From assembly GCA_014380005.1 (NCBI GenBank), contig JACMKT010000152.1:62001-126000 (forward strand): a stretch of 64,000 bases of DNA, in the 5' to 3' direction. The notes below the pieces were generated by a model. It made no database searches, was not told the DNA's origin, and saw nothing but the letters and a program-made list of their open reading frames with translations. This stretch comes from Rhodospirillales bacterium. Its GTDB lineage: Bacteria > Pseudomonadota > Alphaproteobacteria > Rhodospirillales > Magnetospirillaceae. Shown here piece after piece: positions 43,539-52,938 of the stretch (positions within the stretch are counted from its first letter, which is position 1; every line of letters begins with the position of its first letter). The position numbers and the translations under genes are program-made.

Positions 43539-45119
43539 ATGTCCGATCTTCGCCCTATCCGCCGCGCTCTGATTTCGGTCTCCGACAAGACCGGCCTGAT
43601 CGAGTTCGCCCGTTTCCTGGCCGAGCGGAACGTGGAGATCCTGTCCACCGGCGGTTCGGCCAAGGCCATTCGCGATGCCGGCATCCCGGTGGTGGAAGTG
43701 GCCGACCACACCGGCTTCCCCGAGATGTTGGATGGCCGGGTCAAGACTCTGCACCCCAAGGTGCATGGCGGTTTGCTGGGCATTCGCGGCAATGCGGAAC
43801 ATGAAGCGGCCATGGCCGAGCACGGTATCAGCCCCATCGATCTGCTGGTGGTGAATCTGTATCCGTTCGAGGAAACCGTCGCCAAGGGCGGCGATTACGA
43901 CACCTGCGTGGAAAACATCGACATCGGCGGCCCCGCCATGATCCGCGCCGCCTCCAAGAACCATGACGGCGTCACCGTGGTGGTGGATGTGGAAGACTAT
44001 GCCGTGGTCATGGAAGAGATGAGCGCCAACCAGAGCGCCACCACCCTGGCCCTGCGCAAGCGTTTGGCCGCCACCGCCTATGCCCGTACCGGCGCCTATG
44101 ACGCCGCCATTTCCCAATGGTTCGCCAAGGAACTGGGCGACACCTTCCCCCGCCGCGTGGTGGTGGCCGGCGAGCTGAAGCAGTCCCTGCGGTATGGTGA
44201 GAACCCGCACCAGCAGGCGGCGTTCTACGTGACCGGCGTCCAGCGCCCCGGCATCGCCACCGCGCGCCAGTTGCAGGGCAAGGAATTGTCCTACAACAAC
44301 CTCAACGACACCGACGCCGCCTTCGAGCTGGCCGCTGAGTTCGACGCTCCCACCGTGGCCATCATCAAGCATGCCAACCCCTGCGGCGTCGCCACCGGCC
44401 CCGACATGATCAGCGCCTATAAGGCCGCCTTGTCCACCGATCCGGTTTCGGCCTTCGGCGGCATCATCGCCATGAACCGCAAGCTGGACGGCGCCACCGC
44501 CGAGGAAATCTGCAAGCTGTTTACCGAAGTGGTGATCGCGCCCGAGGCCGACGAGGCTGCCGTGGCCGCCTTCGCCGCCAAGAAGAATTTGCGTCTGCTG
44601 GTCACCGGCGGCATGCCCGACCCGTCCACCAGCGGCATGACCCTGCGTGCGGTCTCGGGCGGTTATCTGTTCCAGAACAAGGACAATGGCCGCATCACCC
44701 TTGAGGAATTGAAGGTGGTGACCAAGCGGGCGCCGACCGAACAGGAACTCAAGGATTTGCTGTTCGCCTTCCGCGTCTGCAAGCACGTCAAGTCCAACGC
44801 CATCATCTATGTGAAGGACGGTGTCACCGTGGGCATCGGCGCCGGCCAGATGAGCCGCGTGGACAGCTCGCGCATTGCCGCCTGGAAGTCCCAGGAAGCG
44901 GCCAATGCCGCCGGTCTGGCTCAGCCCGGCACGGTGGGTTCGGTGGTGGCGTCCGACGCTTTCTTCCCCTTCGCCGATGGTCTGCTGGCCGCTGCCGCTG
45001 CGGGTGCCACCGCAGTGATCCAGCCCGGTGGTTCCATGCGTGACGCCGAGGTGATTGCGGCAGCCGACGAAAAGGGCCTCGCCATGGTGTTTACCGGCAT
45101 GCGCCATTTCCGCCACTAA
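43539..45119 (+). CDS. purH: Bifunctional AICAR formyltransferase/IMP cyclohydrolase
   Basis: It catalyses the last two steps of de novo IMP synthesis. The ATG at 43539 gives 526 residues, normal for PurH, and begins [17 protein letters not shown]. The cyclohydrolase domain has [11 protein letters not shown] and NLYPFEETV; the formyltransferase domain has [20 protein letters not shown] and [10 protein letters not shown]. Every block is canonical. An upstream in-frame extension would run into the radical SAM gene and is not homologous. Its own promoter appears to lie at 43472. In related Alphaproteobacteria, purH often neighbours a heparinase-like gene, htpX and rsmB. Confidence 0.96.
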   Translation: MSDLRPIRRALISVSDKTGLIEFARFLAERNVEILSTGGSAKAIRDAGIPVVEVADHTGFPEMLDGRVKTLHPKVHGGLLGIRGNAEHEAAMAEHGISPIDLLVVNLYPFEETVAKGGDYDTCVENIDIGGPAMIRAASKNHDGVTVVVDVEDYAVVMEEMSANQSATTLALRKRLAATAYARTGAYDAAISQWFAKELGDTFPRRVVVAGELKQSLRYGENPHQQAAFYVTGVQRPGIATARQLQGKELSYNNLNDTDAAFELAAEFDAPTVAIIKHANPCGVATGPDMISAYKAALSTDPVSAFGGIIAMNRKLDGATAEEICKLFTEVVIAPEADEAAVAAFAAKKNLRLLVTGGMPDPSTSGMTLRAVSGGYLFQNKDNGRITLEELKVVTKRAPTEQELKDLLFAFRVCKHVKSNAIIYVKDGVTVGIGAGQMSRVDSSRIAAWKSQEAANAAGLAQPGTVGSVVASDAFFPFADGLLAAAAAGATAVIQPGGSMRDAEVIAAADEKGLAMVFTGMRHFRH

Positions 45120-45120
45120 G

Positions 45121-46140
45121 ATGAAGCGGACGTCCCGGCGCAGCCTTGCCGTGCTGCTTTTGCCGGTGGTGACGGCGCTGCTATGCCTCGCCGTCTTCGA
45201 AGGCGCAGCACGGCTGGTGCTGGGACCGCCGGCGGTGATTTACTTCACTCCGGCCTACCGGGACGTCCAGACCGATTTCGACGTCACCTACAAGGCGGCG
45301 CCCACGGGCAACCGCGCCTCGTGCGAGGCCAATCAGGGCAAGGGCGCCCCCTTGGTGGTGGTGGGCGATTCCTTCGCCTTCGGCCAGGGGGTGGAGCAGG
45401 GACGCGATTTCACCAGCCTGTTGGGCTGCGGCAGCGGGCGCGAGGTGCTCAATCTCGGCTCCATCGGCCAGGACTTCCTGTATTACGATTCCGCCATCCA
45501 TCAGCTGGTGCCGTCCGATTCCAGCGTCATCGTTCTGCTGCTCTACGAAAACGATCTGCCGCCATCGGGCTTCAGCGGCGCGGCATGGGCGGTCAAGCGG
45601 GCGCTGTACCGCAATTCCCACGGGGTGCTCATGGCGCGGCGTGCCCGGCAGGAAGCGGCCAAGCTGTTGCACCGTGACGATATCGCCGCATTGACGGTGG
45701 ATGGCCGGCTGAACAATCCCAAGACGGTGGCGGTGACCAATCCCGGCTTCTTCAGCGAATTGGCCGATCCGCCGGCGGACCGGCTGGCGGAATTGGGCGG
45801 CGCCATCGCCCGCTTCGTCGCCCATGCCCGCCGGGCCGCGCCCCATTCCCGCATCATGGTCGCCATGGCGCCCGAGGCTTCCACCGTGTCGCCTGGGCAT
45901 CGGGACTTCTATCTTTCCCTGGCATCTGTGCCCTTGCCCGCGTTCGGCCAGCGTTCGGCCATCTACCGGGCGGCGGCGGAAGCCTGCGGGCGGATTGCGG
46001 ATTGCCGCTTTATGGATATCTTCCCAGACTTCCTCAAGGATGGGCCTGACCTGTACTTCCCCCATGATTTCCATTGGAACGCGGCGGGTCATGCGCGCAT
46101 GGCGGATTTGTTGGGCAAGGCTTTGGCCGCGCCCCGCTGA
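45121..46140 (+). CDS. SGNH/GDSL-type hydrolase, membrane anchored
   Basis: The ATG at 45121 is one base after the purH stop and gives 339 residues. An N-terminal hydrophobic segment (LAVLLLPVVTALLCLAVFEG) suggests a membrane anchor or signal peptide. The SGNH core has VVVGDSFAFGQG, with nucleophile Ser, LLLYENDL with the Asn block, and a C-terminal DFHWNAAGH with the catalytic Asp and His. Members are esterases or O-acetyltransferases of envelope sugars. It is positioned to follow purH transcription but belongs functionally with the glycan genes. The substrate is unknown. Confidence 0.75.
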   Translation: MKRTSRRSLAVLLLPVVTALLCLAVFEGAARLVLGPPAVIYFTPAYRDVQTDFDVTYKAAPTGNRASCEANQGKGAPLVVVGDSFAFGQGVEQGRDFTSLLGCGSGREVLNLGSIGQDFLYYDSAIHQLVPSDSSVIVLLLYENDLPPSGFSGAAWAVKRALYRNSHGVLMARRARQEAAKLLHRDDIAALTVDGRLNNPKTVAVTNPGFFSELADPPADRLAELGGAIARFVAHARRAAPHSRIMVAMAPEASTVSPGHRDFYLSLASVPLPAFGQRSAIYRAAAEACGRIADCRFMDIFPDFLKDGPDLYFPHDFHWNAAGHARMADLLGKALAAPR

Positions 46141-46211
46141 TTATTTTCTGGTCAGTGCCCCGGCGAGAATTTAAGAACTAAGGCGTAAACAGCGAGCAGC
46201 GAGTCCGGTCA

Positions 46212-46919
46212 ATGAGCGTGAAGAAACTTTCCGTCGTCATCCCTTGCTATAACGAGGAACGCACCCTCGAAACCGTGGTTGCCCGTGTGCTTGCGGCGGA
46301 TCATTGCGGCCTTGAGCTTGAAGTGGTGATCGTCGATGACGGCTCGCGCGACCGCTCGGTGGCGGTGATGCGCGAATTGGCGGAAAAGTATCCCCAGATC
46401 GTCACCGTGTTCAACGGGGTCAATCAGGGCAAGGGCGCCGCGCTGCGTAACGGCTTCAAGAACGCCACCGGCGACGTGGTGCTGATCCAGGATGCCGATC
46501 TGGAATACAACCCGGCGGAATATCCCAAGCTGCTGAGGCCCATCCTGGAGGGCCGCGCCGACGTGGTGTTCGGGTCGCGCTTCAAGGGCGGCGACGAGGC
46601 CCGTGTGCTGTATTTCTGGCATTCGGTGGGCAACAAGGTGCTGACCTTGGCGTCCAACATGTTCACCAACATCAACCTCACCGACATGGAGACCTGCTAC
46701 AAGGTCTTCCGCCGCGAGATCATTGCCCAGGTGACCATCGTCGAGGACCGTTTCGGCTTCGAGCCCGAAATCACCGCCAAGGTGGCCAAGCTGCATCCGC
46801 GCATCTACGAGGTGGGCATCAGCTATGATGGCCGCACCTATGAAGACGGCAAGAAGATCGGCTGGCGCGACGGCGTGCGCGCGCTGTACTGCATCGTCCG
46901 CTACAATCTGTTCGCCTGA
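46212..46919 (+). CDS. Glycosyltransferase family 2 (DPM1-like)
   Basis: The 235-residue protein has LSVVIPCYNEERTL, VVIVDDGSRD and QDADLEYNP, the latter with the metal-binding DAD, as in dolichyl-phosphate mannosyltransferase and its bacterial kin. It lacks membrane helices after the catalytic domain. It likely charges a lipid carrier with a sugar or adds a sugar at the inner membrane face. There is no strong ribosome site directly ahead of the ATG. It starts a new run of + strand glycan genes after a 71-base gap in which I see no clear promoter. Confidence 0.85.
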   Translation: MSVKKLSVVIPCYNEERTLETVVARVLAADHCGLELEVVIVDDGSRDRSVAVMRELAEKYPQIVTVFNGVNQGKGAALRNGFKNATGDVVLIQDADLEYNPAEYPKLLRPILEGRADVVFGSRFKGGDEARVLYFWHSVGNKVLTLASNMFTNINLTDMETCYKVFRREIIAQVTIVEDRFGFEPEITAKVAKLHPRIYEVGISYDGRTYEDGKKIGWRDGVRALYCIVRYNLFA

Positions 46920-46928
46920 GGAGGGGCC

Positions 46929-47663
46929 GTGCGCGTCTCGTGGTCGTTGGGTCATTGGGTGCCGGTGCTGCGCCGCCTGCCGCAGGCTGGCCGCGTCATC
47001 GCGCTGACCATCGACGACGCCCCCACGCCCGACGCCACTCCGGCCATGCTGGACCTGCTGGACCGTTTCCAGGCCAAGGCTACCTTCTTCCTGTCGGGCT
47101 GCCGGGCCGAGCCGCAGCTTGATCTGGTGGAAGACATCATCCGGCGCGGCCATCAGGTCTATGCCCATGGCTGGGACCATGTCCGCCTGGACAAGGCCGG
47201 TCCCGCCCGCCTGATCGCCGATATGGAACGGTGCGAGGCGCTGCTGGCCCGTTTCCGCCCCACGCCCCATCCCTATATCGTGCGCCTGCCGCAAAACGGC
47301 GGCTACCGCAATGGGGTGGTGCACCGCGCCCTGGCCCGCTGGCAGCCCGGTTGCCAATTCGCCCATTGGGGCGCGTCAACCGAAGACCATCTGATCTCGC
47401 CCCGCTGCACCCGCCCCGAGGACGTGGAACCGGAATGCCGCAAGGAGGTCGAGCGCCTGCTGGCCGCCCCCCATCTGCCGGGCGCCATCGTGTTGATGCA
47501 CGACCAGCCCATCAACGAACGCCCCGGCGCCGAATACAAGGCGGCGGTCAGCGTCACCCTGACCCGGCTGCTGCTGGAAGGGCTGAGTGCCGGCGGCTAC
47601 AGCTTCGCTCCCATCGCTCCCCTTCCGGCGCAGCCCTGGTGGTCGCGCTTCATTTTGTTCTAG
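46929..47663 (+). CDS. Polysaccharide deacetylase (NodB-type), second copy
   Basis: The GTG start at 46929 follows an AGGAGGGG site and gives 244 residues. The NodB domain shows ALTIDDAPTP with the TxDD metal-binding pair, YAHGWDHVRL with the HxxxH histidines, and LMHDQPIN near the end. It is more compact than the copy at 36805 and not closely alike in sequence, so a recent duplication is unlikely. It probably acts on a lipid-linked sugar or a small oligosaccharide, since it has no signal peptide. Confidence 0.82.
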   Translation: MRVSWSLGHWVPVLRRLPQAGRVIALTIDDAPTPDATPAMLDLLDRFQAKATFFLSGCRAEPQLDLVEDIIRRGHQVYAHGWDHVRLDKAGPARLIADMERCEALLARFRPTPHPYIVRLPQNGGYRNGVVHRALARWQPGCQFAHWGASTEDHLISPRCTRPEDVEPECRKEVERLLAAPHLPGAIVLMHDQPINERPGAEYKAAVSVTLTRLLLEGLSAGGYSFAPIAPLPAQPWWSRFILF

Positions 47664-47675
47664 GATTCCAGGCGC

Positions 47676-48809
47676 ATGCGTATCCTGCACACTATTCCCG
47701 GACGCAACTGGGGCGGCATGGAACATCGCACGCTGGAACAGGTGCGTTGGCTGGCGGCGCACGGTCACGACGTCTGGCTGGCCGCTCCCGCCGATGGCGA
47801 CCCCTATAAGCGGGCCGAGGCCATGGGCCTGCCGGTGGTGCCCATGAATTTCGACCGGCCCTGGCGGCTGTCCTCCCTGCGGGCGTTGCGCGCCTTGGTG
47901 CGCGACAAGCGCATCGACATCATCGACGCCCATGTCACCCGCGACGCCAAGGCCGCCTTGGGCTGCCTGGATTTGTGCGCGCTGGTGCGGTCGCGCCACG
48001 TCAACCAGCCGCTGAAGCCGTCCTTCATGCGCCGGCTGCAATGGCGGCTGTCGGACCACATCATCACCGTGGCCGAATGCACCCGCGTGGATTTGGTCCA
48101 TATCGGACTGGCCGATCCCAAGCGTTCCACCTCCATCGGCGGCTGGGCGGATGAACGCTTCTTCGACCTGCCCGACCCGGTGGCGACGCGCGCCCGCCTG
48201 CGGGCCGAAATCGGTCTGGGCGCGGAGGAGTGCGTTCTAGTCTGTGTCGGCATGCTGCGCCCCGATAAGGGCCAGAACTTCCTGATCGAGGCGCTGGGCC
48301 TACTGAAGCAGCGCGGCATCACGCTGAGCGCCGTCTTCGCCGGTTCCGCCACCGCTGAAAGTGCCGATTACGAGGCCGGGCTGAAGGAACAGGCGGCGAA
48401 GGAAGGCGTCACCGTCCATTTCCTGGGTTATCGCGAAGACGTGTCCGAGCTGATGCAGACCGGCGATCTGGTGGTGATCCCCAGCCTGACCGAGGCTCAG
48501 CCCCGCGTCGCCGTGCAGGCTTTCGCCACCGGCCGCCCGGTGGTGGCCTGCGCCGTGGGCGGCGTGCCCGAGATCGTCAAGGATGGCGAGACCGGCTGGC
48601 TGGTGCCGCCGGCCCAACCCATTGCCCTGGCCGATGCCATCGCCCGCGTGGTTGGCGACCCGGTGGAGACCGCCCGCATCGCCAAAGGCGCCCGCGCTTT
48701 GGCCGAGCACGCCATGCGTTTCGACCACCGCATGGCCGAGACCCTGGAGACCTACGGCACCGCCATCGCCCGGGCCAAGTCGCGTCCGCTGGTGCGGGTG
48801 AAGTCATGA
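47676..48809 (+). CDS. Glycosyltransferase family 4
   Basis: The 377-residue protein starts MRILHTIPGRNWGGMEHRTLEQVRWLA (key parts: ILHTIPGRNWGGMEHR). The donor domain has VCVGMLRPDKGQNFLIEAL and VVIPSLTEAQPRVAVQAFATGRP, with the acidic pair of EX7E altered at the second position (E then Q), then AVGGVPEIVKDGETGWLVPP. It overlaps the next GT2 gene by 4 bases. The start resembles Waa-type core transferases that act on heptose-containing acceptors, but the sugar is not certain. Confidence 0.83.
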   Translation: MRILHTIPGRNWGGMEHRTLEQVRWLAAHGHDVWLAAPADGDPYKRAEAMGLPVVPMNFDRPWRLSSLRALRALVRDKRIDIIDAHVTRDAKAALGCLDLCALVRSRHVNQPLKPSFMRRLQWRLSDHIITVAECTRVDLVHIGLADPKRSTSIGGWADERFFDLPDPVATRARLRAEIGLGAEECVLVCVGMLRPDKGQNFLIEALGLLKQRGITLSAVFAGSATAESADYEAGLKEQAAKEGVTVHFLGYREDVSELMQTGDLVVIPSLTEAQPRVAVQAFATGRPVVACAVGGVPEIVKDGETGWLVPPAQPIALADAIARVVGDPVETARIAKGARALAEHAMRFDHRMAETLETYGTAIARAKSRPLVRVKS

Positions 48810-49561
48810 CCAAGCTGTCCGCTTTGGTGGTCGCCCATAACGAGGAAGCCCGTCTGGCCGCCTGCCTGGAAAAGCTGGCCTTCGCCGACGAGTTGGTGGT
48901 GGTGTGCGACAAATGCACGGATGCCACCCCGGACATCGCACGCCGCTTCGGTGCCCGCGTGGTCGAGGGGTCTTGGGACATCGAAGGCGACCGCCGCAAT
49001 ACCGGCATCGAGATCTGCACCGGCGATTGGGTGCTGGAAGTGGATGCGGACGAACATGTGCCGCCCGCCTTGGCCGAGGAAGTCCGCCGGGTGATCCAGA
49101 CCACCGCCTATGATTGGCACGAAATCCTGGTGGACAATTACATCGGCGACCGGCTGGTGCGGCACGGTTGGGGCGCCAGCTACGGCAAGGCGGCCTATCC
49201 CGGCCTGTTCAAGAAGGGCGTCAAGGTGTGGGGGCGCGACCGGGTGCACCCGTCGCTGAAATGGTCGGGCCGCAAGGGACCCATGCTGGCGAACCGGCTG
49301 AACCATTATGTGGACCGCAATATCTCGGACATGATCCGCCGGCTGGATGCCTATTCCACCGCCAAGGCGCGCGATCTGCGCGATAAGGGACAGACTTGGG
49401 GGTCCACCGCGTCCAATGTGCGCCGGCTGGTCAGCCGTTTCTTCAAATGCTATGTGCGGCGCGGCGGCTATAAGGAAGGCGGCTACGGCTTCATCATCGC
49501 CGTGTGCGCCGGGCTGTATCCGCTGCTGTCGCATTTCAAGGCCAGGTACGAGAAGGATTGA
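48806..49561 (+). CDS. Glycosyltransferase family 2 (WaaE/KdtX-like)
   Basis: The 251-residue protein has LSALVVAHNEEARLAACLE at the start, ELVVVCDKCTD, and EVDADEHVPPAL, where the DxD sits. This follows the WaaE/KdtX pattern of beta-glucosyltransferases acting on LPS core heptose. The C-terminal KARYEKD tail and a short hydrophobic stretch (IIAVCAGLYPLLSHF) could contact the membrane. It begins inside the previous gene's stop. A role in LPS core assembly is plausible, given heptose genes gmhB/gmhA further on. Confidence 0.82.
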   Translation: MTKLSALVVAHNEEARLAACLEKLAFADELVVVCDKCTDATPDIARRFGARVVEGSWDIEGDRRNTGIEICTGDWVLEVDADEHVPPALAEEVRRVIQTTAYDWHEILVDNYIGDRLVRHGWGASYGKAAYPGLFKKGVKVWGRDRVHPSLKWSGRKGPMLANRLNHYVDRNISDMIRRLDAYSTAKARDLRDKGQTWGSTASNVRRLVSRFFKCYVRRGGYKEGGYGFIIAVCAGLYPLLSHFKARYEKD

Positions 49562-49655
49562 CGGAGCGGAGCGACTGGCCCATTGAGGGCCCGCGAGCTT
49601 ATGCGAGCGTGAGCCCAGGGCGCCGGAGGCGCCCGCCCGGCGCCTGAGGGGCATA
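49562..49655. repeat. Intergenic palindromic repeat-like element, copy 1
   Basis: The 107-base gap before the GT4 gene is packed with short repeats and palindromes. GCGAGC-TTAT-GCGAGC is a direct repeat around a TTAT spacer, and a perfect 7-bp hairpin GGGCGCC-GGA-GGCGCCC lies at 49618-49634. It ends in GCCCGGCGCCTGAGGG at 49635-49650, whose 16 bases recur exactly at 52918-52933. The architecture resembles a REP-type intergenic element. The ribosome site AAGGAG of the next gene follows directly. Confidence 0.5.
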
Positions 49656-49668
49656 TAAGGAGAATTTC

Positions 49669-50709
49669 ATGGCTCGCATCGTCATGGCCGATGACGGCAT
49701 CGTCTTCGATGGCCGCACGTTAGAGGAACGTCCGCTGGGCGGGGCCGAGACCTCGTTCATCGAGATGGCAAACGCCCTGGCGGCGCGCGGTCATGACGTG
49801 CTGGTCTGTAATAAATGCGAGACGGAAATTGTCCATCGTGGCGTGACGTGGCGGCCCATCACCCAGGGCATTCCCGACCATGCCGACCTTTACATCCCCA
49901 ATCGCGGCGACAAGCTGTTGAAGCAGTGCCGCCGGGCCAAGCGGGTCATCTTCTGGATTCATAATCCGGCGGGCTATCTGCTGAAATGGCGCTACCAGTG
50001 GAAACTGGCATGGCGCCGCCCGACCATCGTGTTTTCGGGCGCCAGCCATGCGGGCACCTATCCGTCCTGGGCCTTTGCCGGCGGGCGCGAGACCGTGCTG
50101 TACGGCCTGACCGATCTGTTCTGCCACGCCACGGAACGCACCCAAGCGCCGCCGCCCAAGGTGGTGTTTACCTCCAACCCCATGCGCTCGCTGGATTGGC
50201 TGCTGGATGTGTGGGAAAGCCGCATCCATCCGGCCCTGCCCAAGGCCGAGCTGCACGTCTTCGCCGGTATGGCCACCTATGGCGCGGCCGGTGCGGCCAA
50301 GGCGGGCAAGATGGGGCCGGTGCTGGAGCGCGCCAATGCGTTGGCCGGCAAGGGCGTGCTGTTGCGCGGCCCGGTGCCCAAGGCCCAATTGGTGGGGGAA
50401 CTGGCCTCGGCCCGCGCCCTGCTGTATCGCGGCGACATCGGCGAGACGTTCTGTTCGGCGGTGGCCGAAGCTCAGGCCATGGGCCTGCCCGCTGTGCTGG
50501 AAGACATCGCCTGCATGAAGGAACGGGTGGTGGAGGGCCGCACCGGATGGGCGGTGGCCGACGCCGAAGCCTTCGCCCAACGGGCCATTCAGGTGCTGGG
50601 CGACGACGCGTTGTGGCTTGCCATGCACAAGGATTGCCTTGCCCTGCAACGGTCGTGGCGCTGGGATCAGGCGGCGGCGGAATTCGAGCGGGTGGGCGGG
50701 TTGTCGTGA
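49669..50709 (+). CDS. Glycosyltransferase family 4-like protein
   Basis: The 346-residue protein follows an AAGGAG site by 6 bases. It begins with an acceptor-domain pattern LGGAETSFIEMANALAARGHDV and has a donor domain ending ETFCSAVAEAQAMGLPAVLEDIACMKERVVEGRTGWA, here quoted by the key parts ETFCSAVAEAQAMG and EGRTGW, which give the EX7E-like pair. It is thus a GT4 enzyme, though with a shortened middle. It overlaps the SGNH gene by 4 bases. The sugar is unknown. Confidence 0.8.
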   Translation: MARIVMADDGIVFDGRTLEERPLGGAETSFIEMANALAARGHDVLVCNKCETEIVHRGVTWRPITQGIPDHADLYIPNRGDKLLKQCRRAKRVIFWIHNPAGYLLKWRYQWKLAWRRPTIVFSGASHAGTYPSWAFAGGRETVLYGLTDLFCHATERTQAPPPKVVFTSNPMRSLDWLLDVWESRIHPALPKAELHVFAGMATYGAAGAAKAGKMGPVLERANALAGKGVLLRGPVPKAQLVGELASARALLYRGDIGETFCSAVAEAQAMGLPAVLEDIACMKERVVEGRTGWAVADAEAFAQRAIQVLGDDALWLAMHKDCLALQRSWRWDQAAAEFERVGGLS

Positions 50710-51809
50710 GGCAATTCTTCACCAATCTGGCGCTGACGCTGGCCTCGACCCTGGTGTTTCTGATGCTGTGCGAGGCGGCGTTGTGGCTGGTGGCACCGCC
50801 GCCCAAACCGCCTTTCCCCAAGGACATGTTCACCATCATGGACGGCACCTGGGTGGTCACGCCCGGCTTTTCCGGCCAGATGGACAATCGGGTGGATTTC
50901 CGTGGCAAGCAGGCCACCGCCGACGGCAAGGGCCGCCGCGTGGTGCCGGCGGCTCCCGCCGATGCCCCTGTTCACGTGAAGGTGTTGGGCGACAGCCAGA
51001 CCTTCGGCCATGGCCTGTCCGATGACGAAAGCTGGCCCAACCGGCTGCAGGAAGCCCTGAGCGCGCGCGGCATCAACGCCAAGGTGGAAAATCTGGGCGT
51101 GCCGGCCATCAATGTGGACCAATACGTGGTGCGCCTGCGCAACATTGCCGGGGAATTGCACCCCGGCGATGTGGTGGTGGTCGGCATCAGTTGGAATGAT
51201 TTGACCACGCCCCAGGACGTGGACCAGCCGGCGGTGCAGATGGTGGGCGGCTATATGGTCAGCTCCGCCAGCGGCAGCGACGAAAGCAAGCAAGCCCGCG
51301 TCCGTCTGTACGATGCCACCGGCATCGCTTTGCCGCCGCTGCAGGATTTGAAAAGCTTTCTGGACGGGCTAAGCCAGACCTCCGCCCTGGTGCATAACCT
51401 TTATCCGCGCGCCAAGGCCATCTATTACCGCCTGCGCCAGAACCGCCCGCTTGATGCCATTACCGGCGCCAAGGTGCCCGAGGCCAATATGTTCCTGCTG
51501 TCGCGCATGCGGGACATGGCCGCCGCCAAGGGGGCGAAATTCGTGGTGGCTTTGCTGCCCGACCGCATGTTCTTCGAGGATGACGCCTACCGCATCTATT
51601 CCGCCGGCGGACGCGATTATCCCGAGCAGAATTACATGGGCTACCTAGCGCGGCCCCTGTGCGAGCGTTTCGCCCTGACCTGCGTGGATAGCTTCCCGCT
51701 GCTGCACGACAATCAGCACATCCCGGTGGCTTATCGGGTGGATGGTCACTACACCCCCGAGGGGGCGCGGCTGATCGGCCCGTGGCTGGCCGGTCAACTG
51801 TTTCCCTGA
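50706..51809 (+). CDS. SGNH/GDSL-type hydrolase, membrane anchored, second copy
   Basis: The GTG at 50706 overlaps the previous stop by 4 bases and gives 367 residues. An N-terminal helix (LALTLASTLVFLMLCEAALW) probably anchors it, with the domain in the periplasm. The SGNH core is VLGDSQTFGHGLSDDESW, with nucleophile Ser, GISWNDL with the Asn block, and VDGHYTPEGARLI, giving the Asp-His pair. It shares the plan, though not close sequence, with the copy at 45121. Deacetylation or O-acetyl transfer on the exported glycan is likely. It converges with galE. Confidence 0.77.
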   Translation: MRQFFTNLALTLASTLVFLMLCEAALWLVAPPPKPPFPKDMFTIMDGTWVVTPGFSGQMDNRVDFRGKQATADGKGRRVVPAAPADAPVHVKVLGDSQTFGHGLSDDESWPNRLQEALSARGINAKVENLGVPAINVDQYVVRLRNIAGELHPGDVVVVGISWNDLTTPQDVDQPAVQMVGGYMVSSASGSDESKQARVRLYDATGIALPPLQDLKSFLDGLSQTSALVHNLYPRAKAIYYRLRQNRPLDAITGAKVPEANMFLLSRMRDMAAAKGAKFVVALLPDRMFFEDDAYRIYSAGGRDYPEQNYMGYLARPLCERFALTCVDSFPLLHDNQHIPVAYRVDGHYTPEGARLIGPWLAGQLFP

Positions 51810-52796
51810 TTACTCGCTGGGCCAGCCGTTGCGCCCATGCCACGCGCAGGCGGACCCCACCATGGTGGGCAAATCCGAGCGCCGGGGCGTCCAGCCCAGG
51901 ACCCGGCGGGCCAATTGGGCGTCGGCCACCAGAACCGGGGTGTCACCGGGACGGCGGGGGCCTTCGGTCATTTTGACCGGGCAGCCGGTCTGACGTTCCA
52001 CTTCGGCGATGACCTGACGGACGGAAAAGCCGGTGCCGGTGCCCAGATTCATGGGCTGGCCCGGTTTGCCCGCCCACAGATGGTCCAGGGCCAGCAGATG
52101 GGCTTCGGCGATATCGGACACATGGACATAGTCGCGGATGCCGGTGCCGTCGGCGGTGTCGTAATCGTTGCCATGCACGGCCAGCACGTGCCCGTCTTCC
52201 AAGGCCGCCCGGATGGTCAGCGGGATCAGATGGGTTTCCGGGTGATGCATCTCGCCGATATGGCCGCTGTCATCGGCGCCGCAGGCGTTGAAATAGCGCA
52301 ACGCCTGGGGCCGCAGCCAGCCGGCGGCGGCGCAATCGTCCAGCAACCGTTCGCAGATGGCTTTCGAGGCGCCATAGGGGTTGACCGGCGCCAGCGGGGC
52401 GGCCTCGGTCACCGGGCAAATGGCCGGGATGCCGTAGACCGATGCGGTGGAGGAAAATACCAGGGTTTCCAGCCCGGTGGCGCGCATGGCCTGCAACAAA
52501 CCCAGCATGCCGCCCACATTGGCCTGATGGTATTCCAGCGGTTTGGCGACGGATTCGCCGGCCATGATCAGCCCGGCCAGATGAATGGCGGCCACCGGCT
52601 TGTGGCGCCGGATCACCTGGGTCAGGCCGTCGGAATTTTCCACCGCCACCTGTTCGAAGGCACCCCAGCGCACGGCCTCGCGCCGACCGGTGCGCAGATC
52701 ATCCACCGCCACGGGTTCCAGATTGCGCTCAGCCAGCGCTTTGCAGACATGGCTGCCGATATAGCCGGCGCCGCCGGTGACGATGATACGATCCAT
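51810..52796 (-). CDS. galE: UDP-glucose 4-epimerase
   Basis: It interconverts UDP-glucose and UDP-galactose. The 328-residue protein has the NAD loop TGGAGYIGSHV at residues 7-17, FSSTASVYG with the catalytic Ser, and NPYGASKAICE with Tyr and Lys of YxxxK. It also has RYFNACGAD and DGTGIRDYVHVSD, the GalE-specific blocks. It is on the - strand, back to back with the SGNH gene (stops adjacent, no terminator seen). It supplies galactose units for the glycans here. The ATG at 52796 is preceded on its strand by no strong ribosome site. Confidence 0.93.
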   Translation of the reverse strand: MDRIIVTGGAGYIGSHVCKALAERNLEPVAVDDLRTGRREAVRWGAFEQVAVENSDGLTQVIRRHKPVAAIHLAGLIMAGESVAKPLEYHQANVGGMLGLLQAMRATGLETLVFSSTASVYGIPAICPVTEAAPLAPVNPYGASKAICERLLDDCAAAGWLRPQALRYFNACGADDSGHIGEMHHPETHLIPLTIRAALEDGHVLAVHGNDYDTADGTGIRDYVHVSDIAEAHLLALDHLWAGKPGQPMNLGTGTGFSVRQVIAEVERQTGCPVKMTEGPRRPGDTPVLVADAQLARRVLGWTPRRSDLPTMVGSACAWHGRNGWPSE

Positions 52797-52860
52797 GCAT
52801 CATATACGGATGGGCGCGTCATCCTGTCAATTCAGGGTAGGGCGCTAGATAATGTCCACG

Positions 52861-52936
52861 GTCGCAAGTGCGACCGCGCGCCTTATGGCGCGGGAGCCAA
52901 GCCCGGCGGAGCAGGGCGCCCGGCGCCTGAGGGCGC
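52861..52936. repeat. Intergenic palindromic repeat-like element, copy 2
   Basis: Between galE and the small DUF1674 gene lie a perfect hairpin GTCGCA-AG-TGCGAC at 52861-52874 and a second, CGCGCC-TTAT-GGCGCG, at 52877-52892. The same GCCCGGCGCCTGAGGG 16-mer as in the element at 49562 follows, here at 52918-52933. Both copies place a TTAT loop between G+C-rich arms. On the - strand it lies just after the DUF1674 stop codon and could serve as its transcript end, but there is no T run. Confidence 0.5.
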
Positions 52937-52938
52937 TA

